Shown here one piece after another: positions 10,601 to 20,928 of a stretch of DNA of 64,000 nucleotides. The DNA is taken from positions 124,001 to 188,000 of the forward strand of contig NZ_CP017580.1 in NCBI RefSeq assembly GCF_001806325.1, written 5' to 3'. The translations under genes and the position numbers were made by a program. This DNA is from Curtobacterium sp. BH-2-1-1. GTDB lineage: Bacteria > Actinomycetota > Actinomycetes > Actinomycetales > Microbacteriaceae. The first letter of the stretch is position 1, and each line of letters opens with the position of its first letter. The notes under the pieces are model-generated. The model ran no database searches. It was not told the DNA's origin and worked only from the letters and a program-made list of their open reading frames with translations.

Positions 10601-13520
10601 CGGCGACGGGGTTCGACGCCTGTTCGGCGCGGGGTGCGATGCCGACGCGCACGGTGCCGGTCGCACGGGCGCCGAGCGCGTCGACGACCGTGTACGTGAA
10701 CTCGTCGGTGCCAGCGGAGTAGTCGCCGGCCTCGTACGTCAGCGAGTCGGACGACACGTCGGCGACGGAGCCCTTGTCGGGGTTCGACGCGACACCGACG
10801 AGCTGCACCGAGTCACCATCGGGGTCGATCCCGTTCAACGGGATGGACACCCGGACGGACTGCCCGGCGACGACCCGCGCGGTCACCGTCTGCGGGACGG
10901 GCGGGTTGTTCGTCGCGGCGTCCTGCTCGCGCACCGAGATCGAGACGGTCGCGTCGGCGTACTGGCCGTCGGGCCCGGCGACCCGGTACACGGCGGTGTA
11001 GTTGCCCGGGGTCTTCGGGGCGAGGTACCGCAGGTGGTCGCCCGAGACGAACAGCAGGCCACCGTCGCCGGGGACGTTCTGCACGAGGTCGGGCTGCAGC
11101 GTGAGCGGCTCCCCCTCGGGCTGGGTGTCGTTGTCGAGCACGTCGATGTTCGCCACGTCGCCGACCCGCACGGTCGCGGTGTCCGGCTGCGCCACGGGCG
11201 GCTGGATCCGGTCCGGCTTCGGGATCTCGACGACCGTTATCGTGCCGGTCGCCGAGGCGAGTCCGTTCGTCTCGGTGTAGCCGAAGGAGACCGGACCGTC
11301 GAGCGGCGCGGTGAGCGTGACCCGGACGGTGTGCTGGTCGAGGATGCTCGCCTCGACCCCGGAACCACGGCCCGGACCGTCGAGCGCGGTCACGAGCAGC
11401 ACGCCGCCGGCCGGGTCGATGTCGGTGGCGGTGACGTCGGTGTCCTTCGTCGACAGGGTGTTGACGAACACGGTCTTCGGCGTCGTGATCGGCGCGGTCG
11501 AGGCGTCCGGCGGCGCGAGGATCGTGACCCGCACGATGCCGCTCGTCGTCTTCGTGCCGTCGGTCACGGTGTACTCGAGCTGGTGGTCCCCCGCGCCGGC
11601 GCCCTGCACGCGGAACGTGCCGGAGTCGTAGCTCGGGGTGACGGTGAGGCCGGTCGACGACGACACGCTCGTGAGCGTGACGGTGCCGTTCCCGCCGCGG
11701 ACGTGGTCGAGCGGGTCCACCGTGAACGCCTTGCCCGCGTACCCCTGCACGGGGAACGGGTCGGCGTAGAGCGGCACGCTGCCCTGCTTCGCCACGTGGA
11801 CCGTGACCGAGCCCCGACCGTCCGCACGCCCGTCGCTCACGACGAGCTGCACGGCGCGGTCACCGGTCCGCGCGCTCGCGTTCCGGTAGTCGAGGAGCCC
11901 GTCGGGCGTCGTCGACACCCGGTCCCCGTCGGCCGCGGTCGCCGACTTGAGGTACACCGGGTCGCCGTCGGGGTCGACCCAGTCACCGAGCACGTTCGAG
12001 ACGACGTGCCCGTTCTGCACGACGTCGGCCGAGGTGTCGCGGACCTGTCGGGGCGGGTCGTTCTCGGAGTCGGGGCGGACGGTCACCCGGACGGTGGCGG
12101 TGTCCGACCCGCCGTTGCCGTCCGTGATCGTGTAGGGGAAGGAGACGGTCCCGGTGGCGCGGCCGGACAGCGTGATCTGGAGGCGCTGGCCGTCGCCGAC
12201 GATCGCGACGTCGCCGACGGCGTCGTCGATCTTCCCGACCTCGCTCACGACGATCGGGTCGCCGTTCGGGTCGTAGTCGTTCAGCAGGACCGGGAGGCTC
12301 GTGGTGCGTCCCGGACGAGCGCCCAGGTCGTCGTCGACCGCCACCGGCGGCTTCTGGTCCTTCTCGACCTCGGGGTCGTCGTCGGACACCTGCTCCTGCC
12401 GCTGGTCCTCGTCCTTCTTGATGAGGTCGGCCCAGTTGTCGATGAGCTGTCCGCTCCGGTCGATCGCCCAGGCGCGCCCGCTCTGCGGGTCGTTCGCGAC
12501 GACCGTCTCGCCGTTGTGCAGGATCTGCAGGTCCCCGGTGCCCGCGGTGCTCGCGAGTCGCTGCAGGCCGGACCCCTTGCAGGTGTCGATCGCCTGCCCG
12601 CCGGCCCACGCCGCGTACGTGCAGGAGCCGACGACCATCGGTCGTGCCGCACGACCGGAGACCTGCATCGCAGTGTTGCTGACGTCGCCGGATGCCGAGA
12701 CACGGACGAGCCCGGCGGTGCCGGCGACGACGACCTCGGACGAGCTGTCCGTCGAGTGCTGCAGGGCGGGTGCACTGCCGACGCGGTCACCGAGGTCGAC
12801 CGTGCGACCGTCCACCGACATCCGGCCCGAGCTGCGGTCGAGCACGGCCAGGTGGTCCCCGAAGGACGCGACCTGGAAGTCGTCGGCGCGGTCCATCTTC
12901 ACTGTCCAACGCTTCGCGACCGTCGGCGTGGTGCCGACGTCGACGAGTGCGGCGGTGCCGGTCTTCGGCGAGTAGACGGCGACGTGGTCGTCCGAGGCGT
13001 CGAAGACGGCGTCGGCGCCGAGCGTCAGGTCGGCCTTCGTCGACGCATCGAATTCACCGAGGTCCTTCGCCGGGGTCGCCCAGAGCTCGCCGGTGTCCCC
13101 GTTGCCGATGACCGCCGTTGACCCTGCGAAGAAGACCTGCGGCGTGCCGGCCGGCAGCGTGACCGGGTCGGCCACCGTGGCGTCGGCCACGTCGACCTTC
13201 GCGACGGTGCCCTTCGTCTCGTCGACGCTGTAGACCGTGGAGCCGCGCTGCAGGACGGACAGGTCGTCGCTCGCGGTCTCGACGGCGGTGTTGAGCTGCA
13301 GGACGCCGGTGTTCGCCCGGCCGACCGCACCGTACTCGGCGGACGGCACCCACACGGTGCCGTCACCGAGGTCGACCCGCTGCGTGTGGTACCCGGTCGA
13401 CGCGATGGCCGCGGTGGCGACGACCGCGCCGACGACGACCGAGGCGCCGACCGTCACCGCTGCGGAACGGTGCTTCTCGAGGAACGCCCGGATCACCCGG
13501 CGCTCCCGATCGTGGCGCAC
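7644..13520 (-). CDS. Giant membrane-anchored protein with Ig-like repeats and FN3 domains
   Basis: 1958 residues. A short basic cytoplasmic N-terminus and one membrane helix (about residues 20-43) are followed by a roughly 330-residue repetitive beta-rich region that may be a propeller. From about residue 392 to 1470 I count eleven cadherin/Ig-like units, many opening with PPVA...D and carrying NDxDPxGDP-type calcium-site-like turns. Three fibronectin type III domains follow (starting near 1473, 1570 and 1660), then a beta-rich C-terminal part. The start overlaps the kinase gene by 28 bases. It is probably a long surface rod translated with the kinase; ligand and function are unknown. Confidence 0.88.
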   Translation of the reverse strand: MRHDRERRVIRAFLEKHRSAAVTVGASVVVGAVVATAAIASTGYHTQRVDLGDGTVWVPSAEYGAVGRANTGVLQLNTAVETASDDLSVLQRGSTVYSVDETKGTVAKVDVADATVADPVTLPAGTPQVFFAGSTAVIGNGDTGELWATPAKDLGEFDASTKADLTLGADAVFDASDDHVAVYSPKTGTAALVDVGTTPTVAKRWTVKMDRADDFQVASFGDHLAVLDRSSGRMSVDGRTVDLGDRVGSAPALQHSTDSSSEVVVAGTAGLVRVSASGDVSNTAMQVSGRAARPMVVGSCTYAAWAGGQAIDTCKGSGLQRLASTAGTGDLQILHNGETVVANDPQSGRAWAIDRSGQLIDNWADLIKKDEDQRQEQVSDDDPEVEKDQKPPVAVDDDLGARPGRTTSLPVLLNDYDPNGDPIVVSEVGKIDDAVGDVAIVGDGQRLQITLSGRATGTVSFPYTITDGNGGSDTATVRVTVRPDSENDPPRQVRDTSADVVQNGHVVSNVLGDWVDPDGDPVYLKSATAADGDRVSTTPDGLLDYRNASARTGDRAVQLVVSDGRADGRGSVTVHVAKQGSVPLYADPFPVQGYAGKAFTVDPLDHVRGGNGTVTLTSVSSSTGLTVTPSYDSGTFRVQGAGAGDHQLEYTVTDGTKTTSGIVRVTILAPPDASTAPITTPKTVFVNTLSTKDTDVTATDIDPAGGVLLVTALDGPGRGSGVEASILDQHTVRVTLTAPLDGPVSFGYTETNGLASATGTITVVEIPKPDRIQPPVAQPDTATVRVGDVANIDVLDNDTQPEGEPLTLQPDLVQNVPGDGGLLFVSGDHLRYLAPKTPGNYTAVYRVAGPDGQYADATVSISVREQDAATNNPPVPQTVTARVVAGQSVRVSIPLNGIDPDGDSVQLVGVASNPDKGSVADVSSDSLTYEAGDYSAGTDEFTYTVVDALGARATGTVRVGIAPRAEQASNPVAEADHVTIRPGGSVTVRVLQNDSDPEGGQLTVTKAEPTAESVSAKILQKQQIRVTPPKTAKNGDYAVLYTVTNENGGASTAFLTVTVDPDAQPLRPEVDDTTLDLQDILHRQSVTVDVLENVFFAEGTTADLKVGVVDGYGDNARTTDDGRIVVRLSDDSQVIPFSVARVDHPDIVSYGFIHVPGFDDALPQVNRTAGAITVKSEATVRIPLSKYVVTANGQTAKITDRGTVKATHANGQSLVVDSSTLQFTSSKLYYGNASISFEVTDGSNANGGKGRVATLVLPVKVTPRSNQPPAFTGSAVDMQPGESRTIDLSKLTDYPYPQDLPELKYSVVSKPSDGTTATISGQNLTIKVADTAKKNTSASIGIGVADDANAGRSGVVSVDVVASTRPLVQPGADKSVTKRGQTTTIDVLANDQPTNPFPGQRLRVVNIRGLGGGLPGGVTVTPSADKSRLQVSVSDSAKPVDTHLQYQVADATDDPDRYVWGDVTISVQDVPDAPGAPTRTGSYEGGQATLTWSTPQANNSPITGYRLQGTNGVSKDCGTATVCTIKGLDPKGSYQFSVVATNAVGDSAASANSAPISADFVPAPPTGISVTPSKSTPNQLDVTWNAVAAPNNGSAVDNYVVSIEGPDLSTTRSTGTATNTSFTGAQSGAQYTVTVSARNGADRNGTVVQWNSASATGSAVGVPGKPTNVSAVAGKNPDRDGKSSVTITWSAADLAGGTSGSYNAFRGAQSDCTARGSLGQTSPASDSGVGGGTATYSVTVWNGYFCNAQTTTTQTYERPSGTSTPAVFLTSDSSSTPDVVVAAPTTPVDHYQLEVGGAPITLQPGQRWSGVPGDGARNVAVAMTLRACGSPGSNFCTTDDGSSYTANIAALDATSSVTSAQLTKSITVSGPTSSAVSVRYTAYWYSTDDGSGFPRTDSWDAGAAAPQPPDDLLFTAKSVRVRAEVTFNDNGALTTNGDYSPLAAVAPAPADSGNAAGN

Positions 13521-14905
13521 TTCTGGGCGCTCGCGACCCCGGTCTTGCCGTCACGGTTGACCGCGACGGCGATGCACTCCTCGTCGCCCTTCTGACCCGA
13601 GACGACGAAGCTGGTGCCGGTCTGCTGGCTCGCCGCACCGTTCGACGAGATGACGTAGGTGTCCCCCGTGCGCAGGCCCGGGTCGGCCCAGGTGAAGGTC
13701 ACGGACGACGGTGACGGCTCGGCGCGCACGTCGGCGACCACCGGGATCGCGCCGGAGCCGAGGCGACCGATGACGAGCACGGTGGCGACGGCGAGTGCGG
13801 CGACCACCACGACCGCGATCGAGGTCGCCCAGACCAACGTCGACCGCGTGCGGCGGCGGGCGCGCGTGACGGAGCCGGTGCGGTGGACGGTGCCGACGCT
13901 CTGCGCCGCGGCCCCCGCCGATCCGCCCTGCAGCGCCTTGCGCGTGCGCCGACGTGCACCCACGCGGGTCGGGGGCTGCAGCTCGCGGATCATCGTCCGG
14001 TCACCGTGCGGTGTCGGCGTCGCGACGGCCCACGCCTCGACCGCGACGTCCGCCGAGGTCTGCGGGATACCGAGCTCGGCCTCGACCTGCTGGAAGCCAC
14101 GGACGAGCTCCATGACGGTGGACGGCCGTCCGGCGACCTTGCGCGACATCGCGGATGCGAGCAGCCGCTCGAGCGACGGCGGGACGTCGGTCCGCCCGGT
14201 GGGCTTCACACCGCCCTTGTCGATGCGCCCCATGAGGTCGGCCGCGCCGTTCTTGCCGCCTCGGACCTCGAAGGGGCTCCGGCCCGCGAGCAGGGAGAAG
14301 ACCGTCGCCGCCAGCGAGTAGACCTCGGACTGGACCGTGCCGCGGGACTCGTCGATGAGCACCTCGGGCGCGGACCACGGGATCGACATGCCGATCGGCT
14401 CGTCGGGGTCGGCCTCGCCGATGGTCGCCGCGATGCCGAAGTCGGACAGCACCGGGTTGCCGTACGCCGTGAGCAGGATGTTCGACGGCTTGATGTCGCG
14501 GTGCAGCACGCCTTCACGGTGCGCGGTCTCGAGCGCGGATCCGATGCGGATGCCGATCGCGAGGACCTCGGACACGGGGATCGGCTCGCGGCGGTACCGC
14601 TCGCTGAGGGATGACGAGCAGAGCTCCATCACCAAGTACGGCCGGCCGTCGGAGGCCACGCTCGCCTGGAACACCGTGAGGATCGACGGGTGCGTGCTGA
14701 GTCGCGCCATCAGGTTCGCCTCGGCCTGGAACATCTGCCGGACGCGGTCGTCCACGACCTCGTCGAGCAGGATCTTCACGGCGACCTGCCGGCGCGGCAT
14801 GTCCTGCTCGTAGAGGAAGACGTCCGCGAAGCCGCCGGAACCGAGGACGTGCACGGGGCTGAAGCCCGCGATGACGGGCGGGGTGGACGGCAGGCGTCGC
14901 GCCAT
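13493..14905 (-). CDS. Membrane Ser/Thr protein kinase with extracellular FN3-like domain
   Basis: 470 residues from ATG 14905, chosen because GGGGAGGAGGGG lies just upstream; the frame is open further but without such a site. Residues 14-280 are a Hanks-type kinase: glycine loop GSGGFADVF, Lys44, HRDIKPSN with Asp137, DFG 155-157. A linker and one membrane helix (about 357-378) lead to a FN3-like C-terminal domain with two cysteines, instead of the PASTA repeats seen in PknB. It is paired with a PP2C phosphatase and two FHA proteins, its likely antagonist and readers. Confidence 0.92.
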   Translation of the reverse strand: MARRLPSTPPVIAGFSPVHVLGSGGFADVFLYEQDMPRRQVAVKILLDEVVDDRVRQMFQAEANLMARLSTHPSILTVFQASVASDGRPYLVMELCSSSLSERYRREPIPVSEVLAIGIRIGSALETAHREGVLHRDIKPSNILLTAYGNPVLSDFGIAATIGEADPDEPIGMSIPWSAPEVLIDESRGTVQSEVYSLAATVFSLLAGRSPFEVRGGKNGAADLMGRIDKGGVKPTGRTDVPPSLERLLASAMSRKVAGRPSTVMELVRGFQQVEAELGIPQTSADVAVEAWAVATPTPHGDRTMIRELQPPTRVGARRRTRKALQGGSAGAAAQSVGTVHRTGSVTRARRRTRSTLVWATSIAVVVVAALAVATVLVIGRLGSGAIPVVADVRAEPSPSSVTFTWADPGLRTGDTYVISSNGAASQQTGTSFVVSGQKGDEECIAVAVNRDGKTGVASAQKCATIGSAG

Positions 14906-14955
14906 CGTCCCCTCCTCCCCGGCCGAGCGGCCAGCTCTCTCGTCACGGCCATGCC

Positions 14956-14961
14956 ATTGTA
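14956..14961 (-). promoter_or_regulatory. Possible -10 element for the kinase operon
   Basis: TACAAT on the minus strand, 50 bases before the kinase start, in the 129-bp gap after the phosphatase gene. No convincing -35 hexamer lies at 16-18 bases, so an extended -10 or alternative sigma factor would be needed. Judged by eye only. Confidence 0.35.
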
Positions 14962-15034
14962 CGAACCGTGGGTGACCGACATTCCGCACACTGCGCGCAG
15001 CCCGAGGTCACCCGTCCCCCAGTTCGGGGGGCAC

Positions 15035-15856
15035 TCAGTGCCGCGGCAGCGTGTCCTCCACGTCGCCGTCGTCCGGGGCGTCGTCCACCTGGAGGACGAC
15101 GACCGTCACGTTGTCCCGACCGCCCGCGACGACCGCGTCGCCCACCAGACGCTCGGCGAGGTCCTGCGCCGCCGGCACGCGTGCGGCGATCCGGGCGATC
15201 CCGGCGTCGCCGAGTTCCTTGGTGAGCCCGTCCGAGCACACGATGTACCGGTCCCCCGCACGGAGCGGCAGGGTCCACCAGTCCGGCTCCGGCGGTTCGC
15301 CGAAGCCCACGGCCCGCGTGATCACGTTGCTGTCCGGGTGCCGCTCGGCATCCTCGGCGCGGAGGAGGCCGGCGTCGACCATCTCCTGCACGACCGAGTG
15401 GTCGACGGTGACGCGTCGGAGGACGCCGCCCTCGATCCGGTAGGTCCGGGAGTCGCCGACGTTGAAGACGAGCGCGGCCGGCTGTCCCTGCGCGGCGACG
15501 AGCGCGATGCCGGTGACGGTCGTCCCGGCGCCGATCGCGTTGCCGCCCGCTGCGCGCTCGATGTCGGCGGTGGCGAGCAGGAGCGCCCGCTGGATTGACT
15601 GCCGCGTCGTGAACGCGCTCTCCGTCGCCTGCTCGAGGCGGCGGACCACGGCGTCGCTCGCACGGTCGCCCGCGAGGTGGCCGCCCATCCCGTCGGCGAC
15701 GACGAAGAAGGGCGCCCCGACGATGTAGCTGTCCTCGTTGTGGTCACGGCGCCGACCGACGTCGGTCGCGGCTCCCCACGAGAGCGTCAGGGTGGCGCCG
15801 TCGGCACCGGGGACGTCGATGGCGTGCGCAGTCGCTGCTCGGCCGAGTTCGGTCAC
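15035..15856 (-). CDS. PP2C-type Ser/Thr protein phosphatase
   Basis: 273 residues, a single PP2C domain without a membrane helix. The metal-binding and family motifs are all present: RRDHNEDS (Asp42), VADGMGGH (Asp55), NVGDSRTYRI, SDGLT and the C-terminal GGRDNVTVVV. It should remove phosphate from the products of the kinase encoded downstream, making the pair a reversible switch. Only 3 bases separate it from the FHA gene upstream, so the two are co-transcribed. Confidence 0.94.
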   Translation of the reverse strand: MTELGRAATAHAIDVPGADGATLTLSWGAATDVGRRRDHNEDSYIVGAPFFVVADGMGGHLAGDRASDAVVRRLEQATESAFTTRQSIQRALLLATADIERAAGGNAIGAGTTVTGIALVAAQGQPAALVFNVGDSRTYRIEGGVLRRVTVDHSVVQEMVDAGLLRAEDAERHPDSNVITRAVGFGEPPEPDWWTLPLRAGDRYIVCSDGLTKELGDAGIARIAARVPAAQDLAERLVGDAVVAGGRDNVTVVVLQVDDAPDDGDVEDTLPRH

Positions 15857-15859
15857 GTT

Positions 15860-16768
15860 TCAGGATCGCTCTCTGGGGGTTCGGGGCGTGCCGGCGGGTG
15901 GGTCGGTCGGCCACGTGGGAAGGGGTGGGAGGTCCCTCGACGACGGTGCGACCCGCAGGTGTGGCGAGAGGACCTCGATCACGTTGCCGTCACCGATCTC
16001 GACAACCGTACCCGTCAGCACGACGTTCGACGCACCCGCCGGCATCCGGAACGGCGCCGACCCGGCGGGCCGCACCACGGTCCCGTTGGTGGACCGGAGG
16101 TCGTCGACCACGGCGGCTTCGCCCTCGGCGTGCAGCATCACGTGCGACGACGACACCTGGCCGCTCGATGACGGGACGGACACCAGTTCGGGAGCCGGAC
16201 CGCGCAGGATCCGCGGCAGCGCGGGCCGCCGGCCGACGATGACGGGGTGGTCGAGTCGGATGACGCGGTCGCCGATCCGCACGGACGGCACCCTGGTCGC
16301 CGGTGCGGAGACGTCGGACGGGAGGCGCGGCTCGCCCCCGACGCGCGTCCCGCCCTGGGTGGTGGGGTGTGTCCGGGCCCCGACCACGGTGTCGTCGATC
16401 GACCCGTCCCCCGGGCGCGGCGCGCGACCGGGCCGCAGCACCGTGTCGTCGAGCGAACCGGTCGCCGGAGCGACCCGCGCACCCGGCACGGGCGGCACCG
16501 GACGGATCACCGTGTCGTCGATGTCCTGCGCTTCCGAGACGCCGTGCACCACCGGCGCGGCCGGCAACGGCGGCACCGGGCGGATCACCGTGTCGTCGAC
16601 CGAGTCGGCGGTCGGAGCGCCCGGGAGTCGGGACGCACCGGGGACTGGCGGGACCGGACGGATCACGGTGTCGCCCAACAGGTCGTCCACCGACGCGTGC
16701 ACCGGTTCGTTGGACGCGGCGGCGCGGGGTCGACGGACGACCGTGTCGTCGATGTCGTCGTCGCGCAC
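15860..16768 (-). CDS. FHA domain protein with six DDT(V/I/L)-type repeats
   Basis: 302 residues from a GTG with GGAGG 7 bases upstream. The N-terminal 135 residues contain six spaced copies of a (D/G)DT(V/I/L) motif, threonines at 9, 34, 60, 86, 109 and 127, three of them followed by IRPVPP. The C-terminal half holds an FHA domain (VIVGRRP, SSSHVML, STNGTVV), so the protein may both be phosphorylated on threonine and bind phosphothreonine, as in the GarA/OdhI family, though here the sites are multiplied. It sits directly upstream of the phosphatase and kinase. Confidence 0.9.
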   Translation of the reverse strand: MRDDDIDDTVVRRPRAAASNEPVHASVDDLLGDTVIRPVPPVPGASRLPGAPTADSVDDTVIRPVPPLPAAPVVHGVSEAQDIDDTVIRPVPPVPGARVAPATGSLDDTVLRPGRAPRPGDGSIDDTVVGARTHPTTQGGTRVGGEPRLPSDVSAPATRVPSVRIGDRVIRLDHPVIVGRRPALPRILRGPAPELVSVPSSSGQVSSSHVMLHAEGEAAVVDDLRSTNGTVVRPAGSAPFRMPAGASNVVLTGTVVEIGDGNVIEVLSPHLRVAPSSRDLPPLPTWPTDPPAGTPRTPRERS

Positions 16769-16822
16769 CCGAGCCCTCCAAGCGTGGTCGAGACAACCGT
16801 AGACGATCCTGTCCGCCGACCG

Positions 16823-17389
16823 TCATCCACGGTCCCACGCGGGACCGCTCCCCGCCCGGACCGAGCGCAGCACCAGGCCCGCCAACGGATCGTCCGCCCG
16901 GGTGTCGAGGGCGTGCTGCGCCCGCGTCTGTGCCCGCGCGGCGGACCCGAGCGCCCAGGAGCACCACGCCGCCACGGCCAACGCCCCCGCGGCGCCGGCA
17001 GCCGAGTCGGCCGACGGGTCCTCCGCACGCCAGTGCCGCCAGGCATCGGCGCACCGGTCGCCGGCGGTCCGGAGTCGCGCCCGGTCCGGCTCGGGACCGA
17101 ACCCGCACAGCGCCGGCGGTGTCGGGTCGGAGAAGGGGTCGAAGGCGGCCACCGCGCGGGGCTCGATCGGCCCGGGCTCGGCGAGGAACCGGATCACCGC
17201 GAGCCGGGTCGCCAGTGCTCCGCAGGCCGTGACGACGGCGATCGACGCACCACGCGACGACGGTGCGTCGCCGGGCGCGACGAGGGCCGCGCAGGCGGCG
17301 GGGAGGGTGACGGCGGCCGCGATCTCGCGCGGGTAGCGCACTGCGGCGTCGGGGTGGCTTCGTGTCGTGACGGGGATCATGCACGTCAT
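16823..17389 (-). CDS. Unknown Ala-rich protein, faint DUF4192 resemblance
   Basis: 188 residues if the ATG at 17389 is used; a second ATG at 17380 is possible, and the AGGAGG upstream is 16 bases from the first, which is long. The C-terminal part (AAGALAVAAW...ARAQTRAQHALDTRADDPLAGLVLR) resembles the end of DUF4192 proteins of Actinobacteria, but the chain is about half their length. No membrane helix or catalytic motif is evident. It lies about 50 bp upstream of the FHA gene on the same strand and may be the first gene of the signalling operon. Confidence 0.55.
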   Translation of the reverse strand: MTCMIPVTTRSHPDAAVRYPREIAAAVTLPAACAALVAPGDAPSSRGASIAVVTACGALATRLAVIRFLAEPGPIEPRAVAAFDPFSDPTPPALCGFGPEPDRARLRTAGDRCADAWRHWRAEDPSADSAAGAAGALAVAAWCSWALGSAARAQTRAQHALDTRADDPLAGLVLRSVRAGSGPAWDRG

Positions 17390-17444
17390 CGAAACGCACG
17401 CCGCGCCTCCTGGACCCGCCGACCGGGGCATCTGTGGAACGCGA

Positions 17445-17480
17445 CCGCCCCGCCCGTCCTGTGGAGGACGAGCGGGGCGG
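17445..17480. terminator. Hairpin terminator after yaaA
   Basis: Inverted repeat with 16-base arms (17445-17460 and 17465-17480), one non-Watson-Crick position, and a 4-base loop. It starts 9 bases beyond the stop of the last gene of the ATP synthase transcript. There is no T-run, as is common in GC-rich Actinobacteria. Confidence 0.65.
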
Positions 17481-17488
17481 ACCCGGGA

Positions 17489-18253
17489 TCAGACCGTCGC
17501 GGGCTCGAGGCTCTCCGCGACGAGGTCCCACGAGCCGTCGTGCTCCTCGAGGACGACGCCGTGCGCGCCGGCCCAGTCGACCAGCTCGGCCGTCGTCGTG
17601 ACCGCCGCGCCCGTCCGGGCGAGGAGCGCGACCAGGCGACCCTTCGCGGTCTTGTTCCAGTGGTTCAACGCCTTGCGCCGACCGGAACCGTCGATGCTCA
17701 CGACGCGCGGGACGACCGCGCCCGCGACGGGGCCGAGTTGCCGGTACCCCTCGGAACGCAGGTCGAGCACCAGCCCGTCCGCCGTGTGCGCCGCGAGCAC
17801 CCGGGCGGACGGCTCCGGCCAGTGCGACGCGAGCCGGACGGGGCCGAGCCGAGAGTCGTGGGAGAGCCGGTAGGCCGGGACGAGATCGCCACCGCGGACG
17901 GGGCCGAACATCGCGGACTGCACGACCACGTGCTCGAACCACCACGCGCGCGTCGCAGCGTCCGCGTCGAGCGAACCGAGCGGGTCGTAGAGCACACCCG
18001 TGTACCGGTCGATCGCCGGCATCGTGCCCGACGTGTCGAGCTCGAGGTTGCGGAACCGCTCCCCGATCGACTTCGGGCCGAGCTTCAGCGCCGTCCGGGC
18101 CGAGGACTCCTCGGAACTGACGGAACGGGCCGCGGTGATCACCGCGGCCCGTTCAGCAGCCAGTTCCGGGAACGACAGCGCACGCAGGTCGAGCGTGCGG
18201 TCCGTGTCCCCGCCCTCCCGCTTCGTCTCCGAAGGCGGGAGGAGGACGGTCAG
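17489..18253 (-). CDS. yaaA: YaaA family (UPF0246) peroxide stress protein, apparent CTG start
   Basis: Family members begin with a conserved LLPPSETK motif. Here that motif is in frame at about 18223-18246 but upstream of it there is no ATG, GTG or TTG before the frame runs into atpC. A CTG at 18253 sits exactly where the initiator is expected (CTG ACC GTC CTC CTC); a second CTG (18262) overlaps the atpC stop. From 18253 the product is 254 residues, the family's usual length. Starting at the first GTG (18142) would delete the signature. Later landmarks are YTGVLYDPL, VVVQSAMFGPV and LNHWNKTAKGRL. E. coli YaaA lowers free iron and oxidative DNA damage. Confidence 0.85.
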   Translation of the reverse strand: MTVLLPPSETKREGGDTDRTLDLRALSFPELAAERAAVITAARSVSSEESSARTALKLGPKSIGERFRNLELDTSGTMPAIDRYTGVLYDPLGSLDADAATRAWWFEHVVVQSAMFGPVRGGDLVPAYRLSHDSRLGPVRLASHWPEPSARVLAAHTADGLVLDLRSEGYRQLGPVAGAVVPRVVSIDGSGRRKALNHWNKTAKGRLVALLARTGAAVTTTAELVDWAGAHGVVLEEHDGSWDLVAESLEPATV

Positions 18254-18258
18254 TCCGG

Positions 18259-18522
18259 TCAGGACGCCAGCGCGGCCTGCCGCGCCACGATCGTGACCGT
18301 GTCGTGCTCGACCGACAGGAAGCCGTCCTCGGCGTCCGCCGCCACCGTCGAGCCGTCGGCTCGGGTGATGCGGACCTGTCCCTGCGCGAGGGTCGCGAGC
18401 AGCGGCTCGTGTCCCGCGAGGATACCGATCTGGCCCTCCGTCGTGCGAGCGACGACCATGGTGGCGTCGCCCGACCAGACCTCGCGGTCGGCCGAGACGA
18501 CGCTCACGGTGAGTGCCGCCAT
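18259..18522 (-). CDS. atpC: ATP synthase F1 epsilon subunit
   Basis: 87 residues starting MAALTVSVVSADREVWSG, with the conserved GxxGILxGHEPLLA pattern of the N-terminal beta sandwich. The C-terminal helical hairpin found in longer epsilon subunits (about 130-140 residues) is missing, as in several Actinobacteria, so inhibition through that hairpin is not expected. The ATG follows the atpD stop with one base between. Confidence 0.93.
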   Translation of the reverse strand: MAALTVSVVSADREVWSGDATMVVARTTEGQIGILAGHEPLLATLAQGQVRITRADGSTVAADAEDGFLSVEHDTVTIVARQAALAS

Positions 18523-18523
18523 G

Positions 18524-20928
<2,405 letters not shown>

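Noticed and set aside
8103..13121. 1672-codon plus-strand frame opposite the giant gene
   Set aside because: Arg/Asp/Val/Gly-rich without domain signatures; it mirrors the codons of the real minus-strand gene.
14971..15030. Second copy of the 38582 inverted repeat
   Set aside because: Shares only scattered pieces (ACATTCCGCA, AGTTCGGGG) and does not form the long stem.
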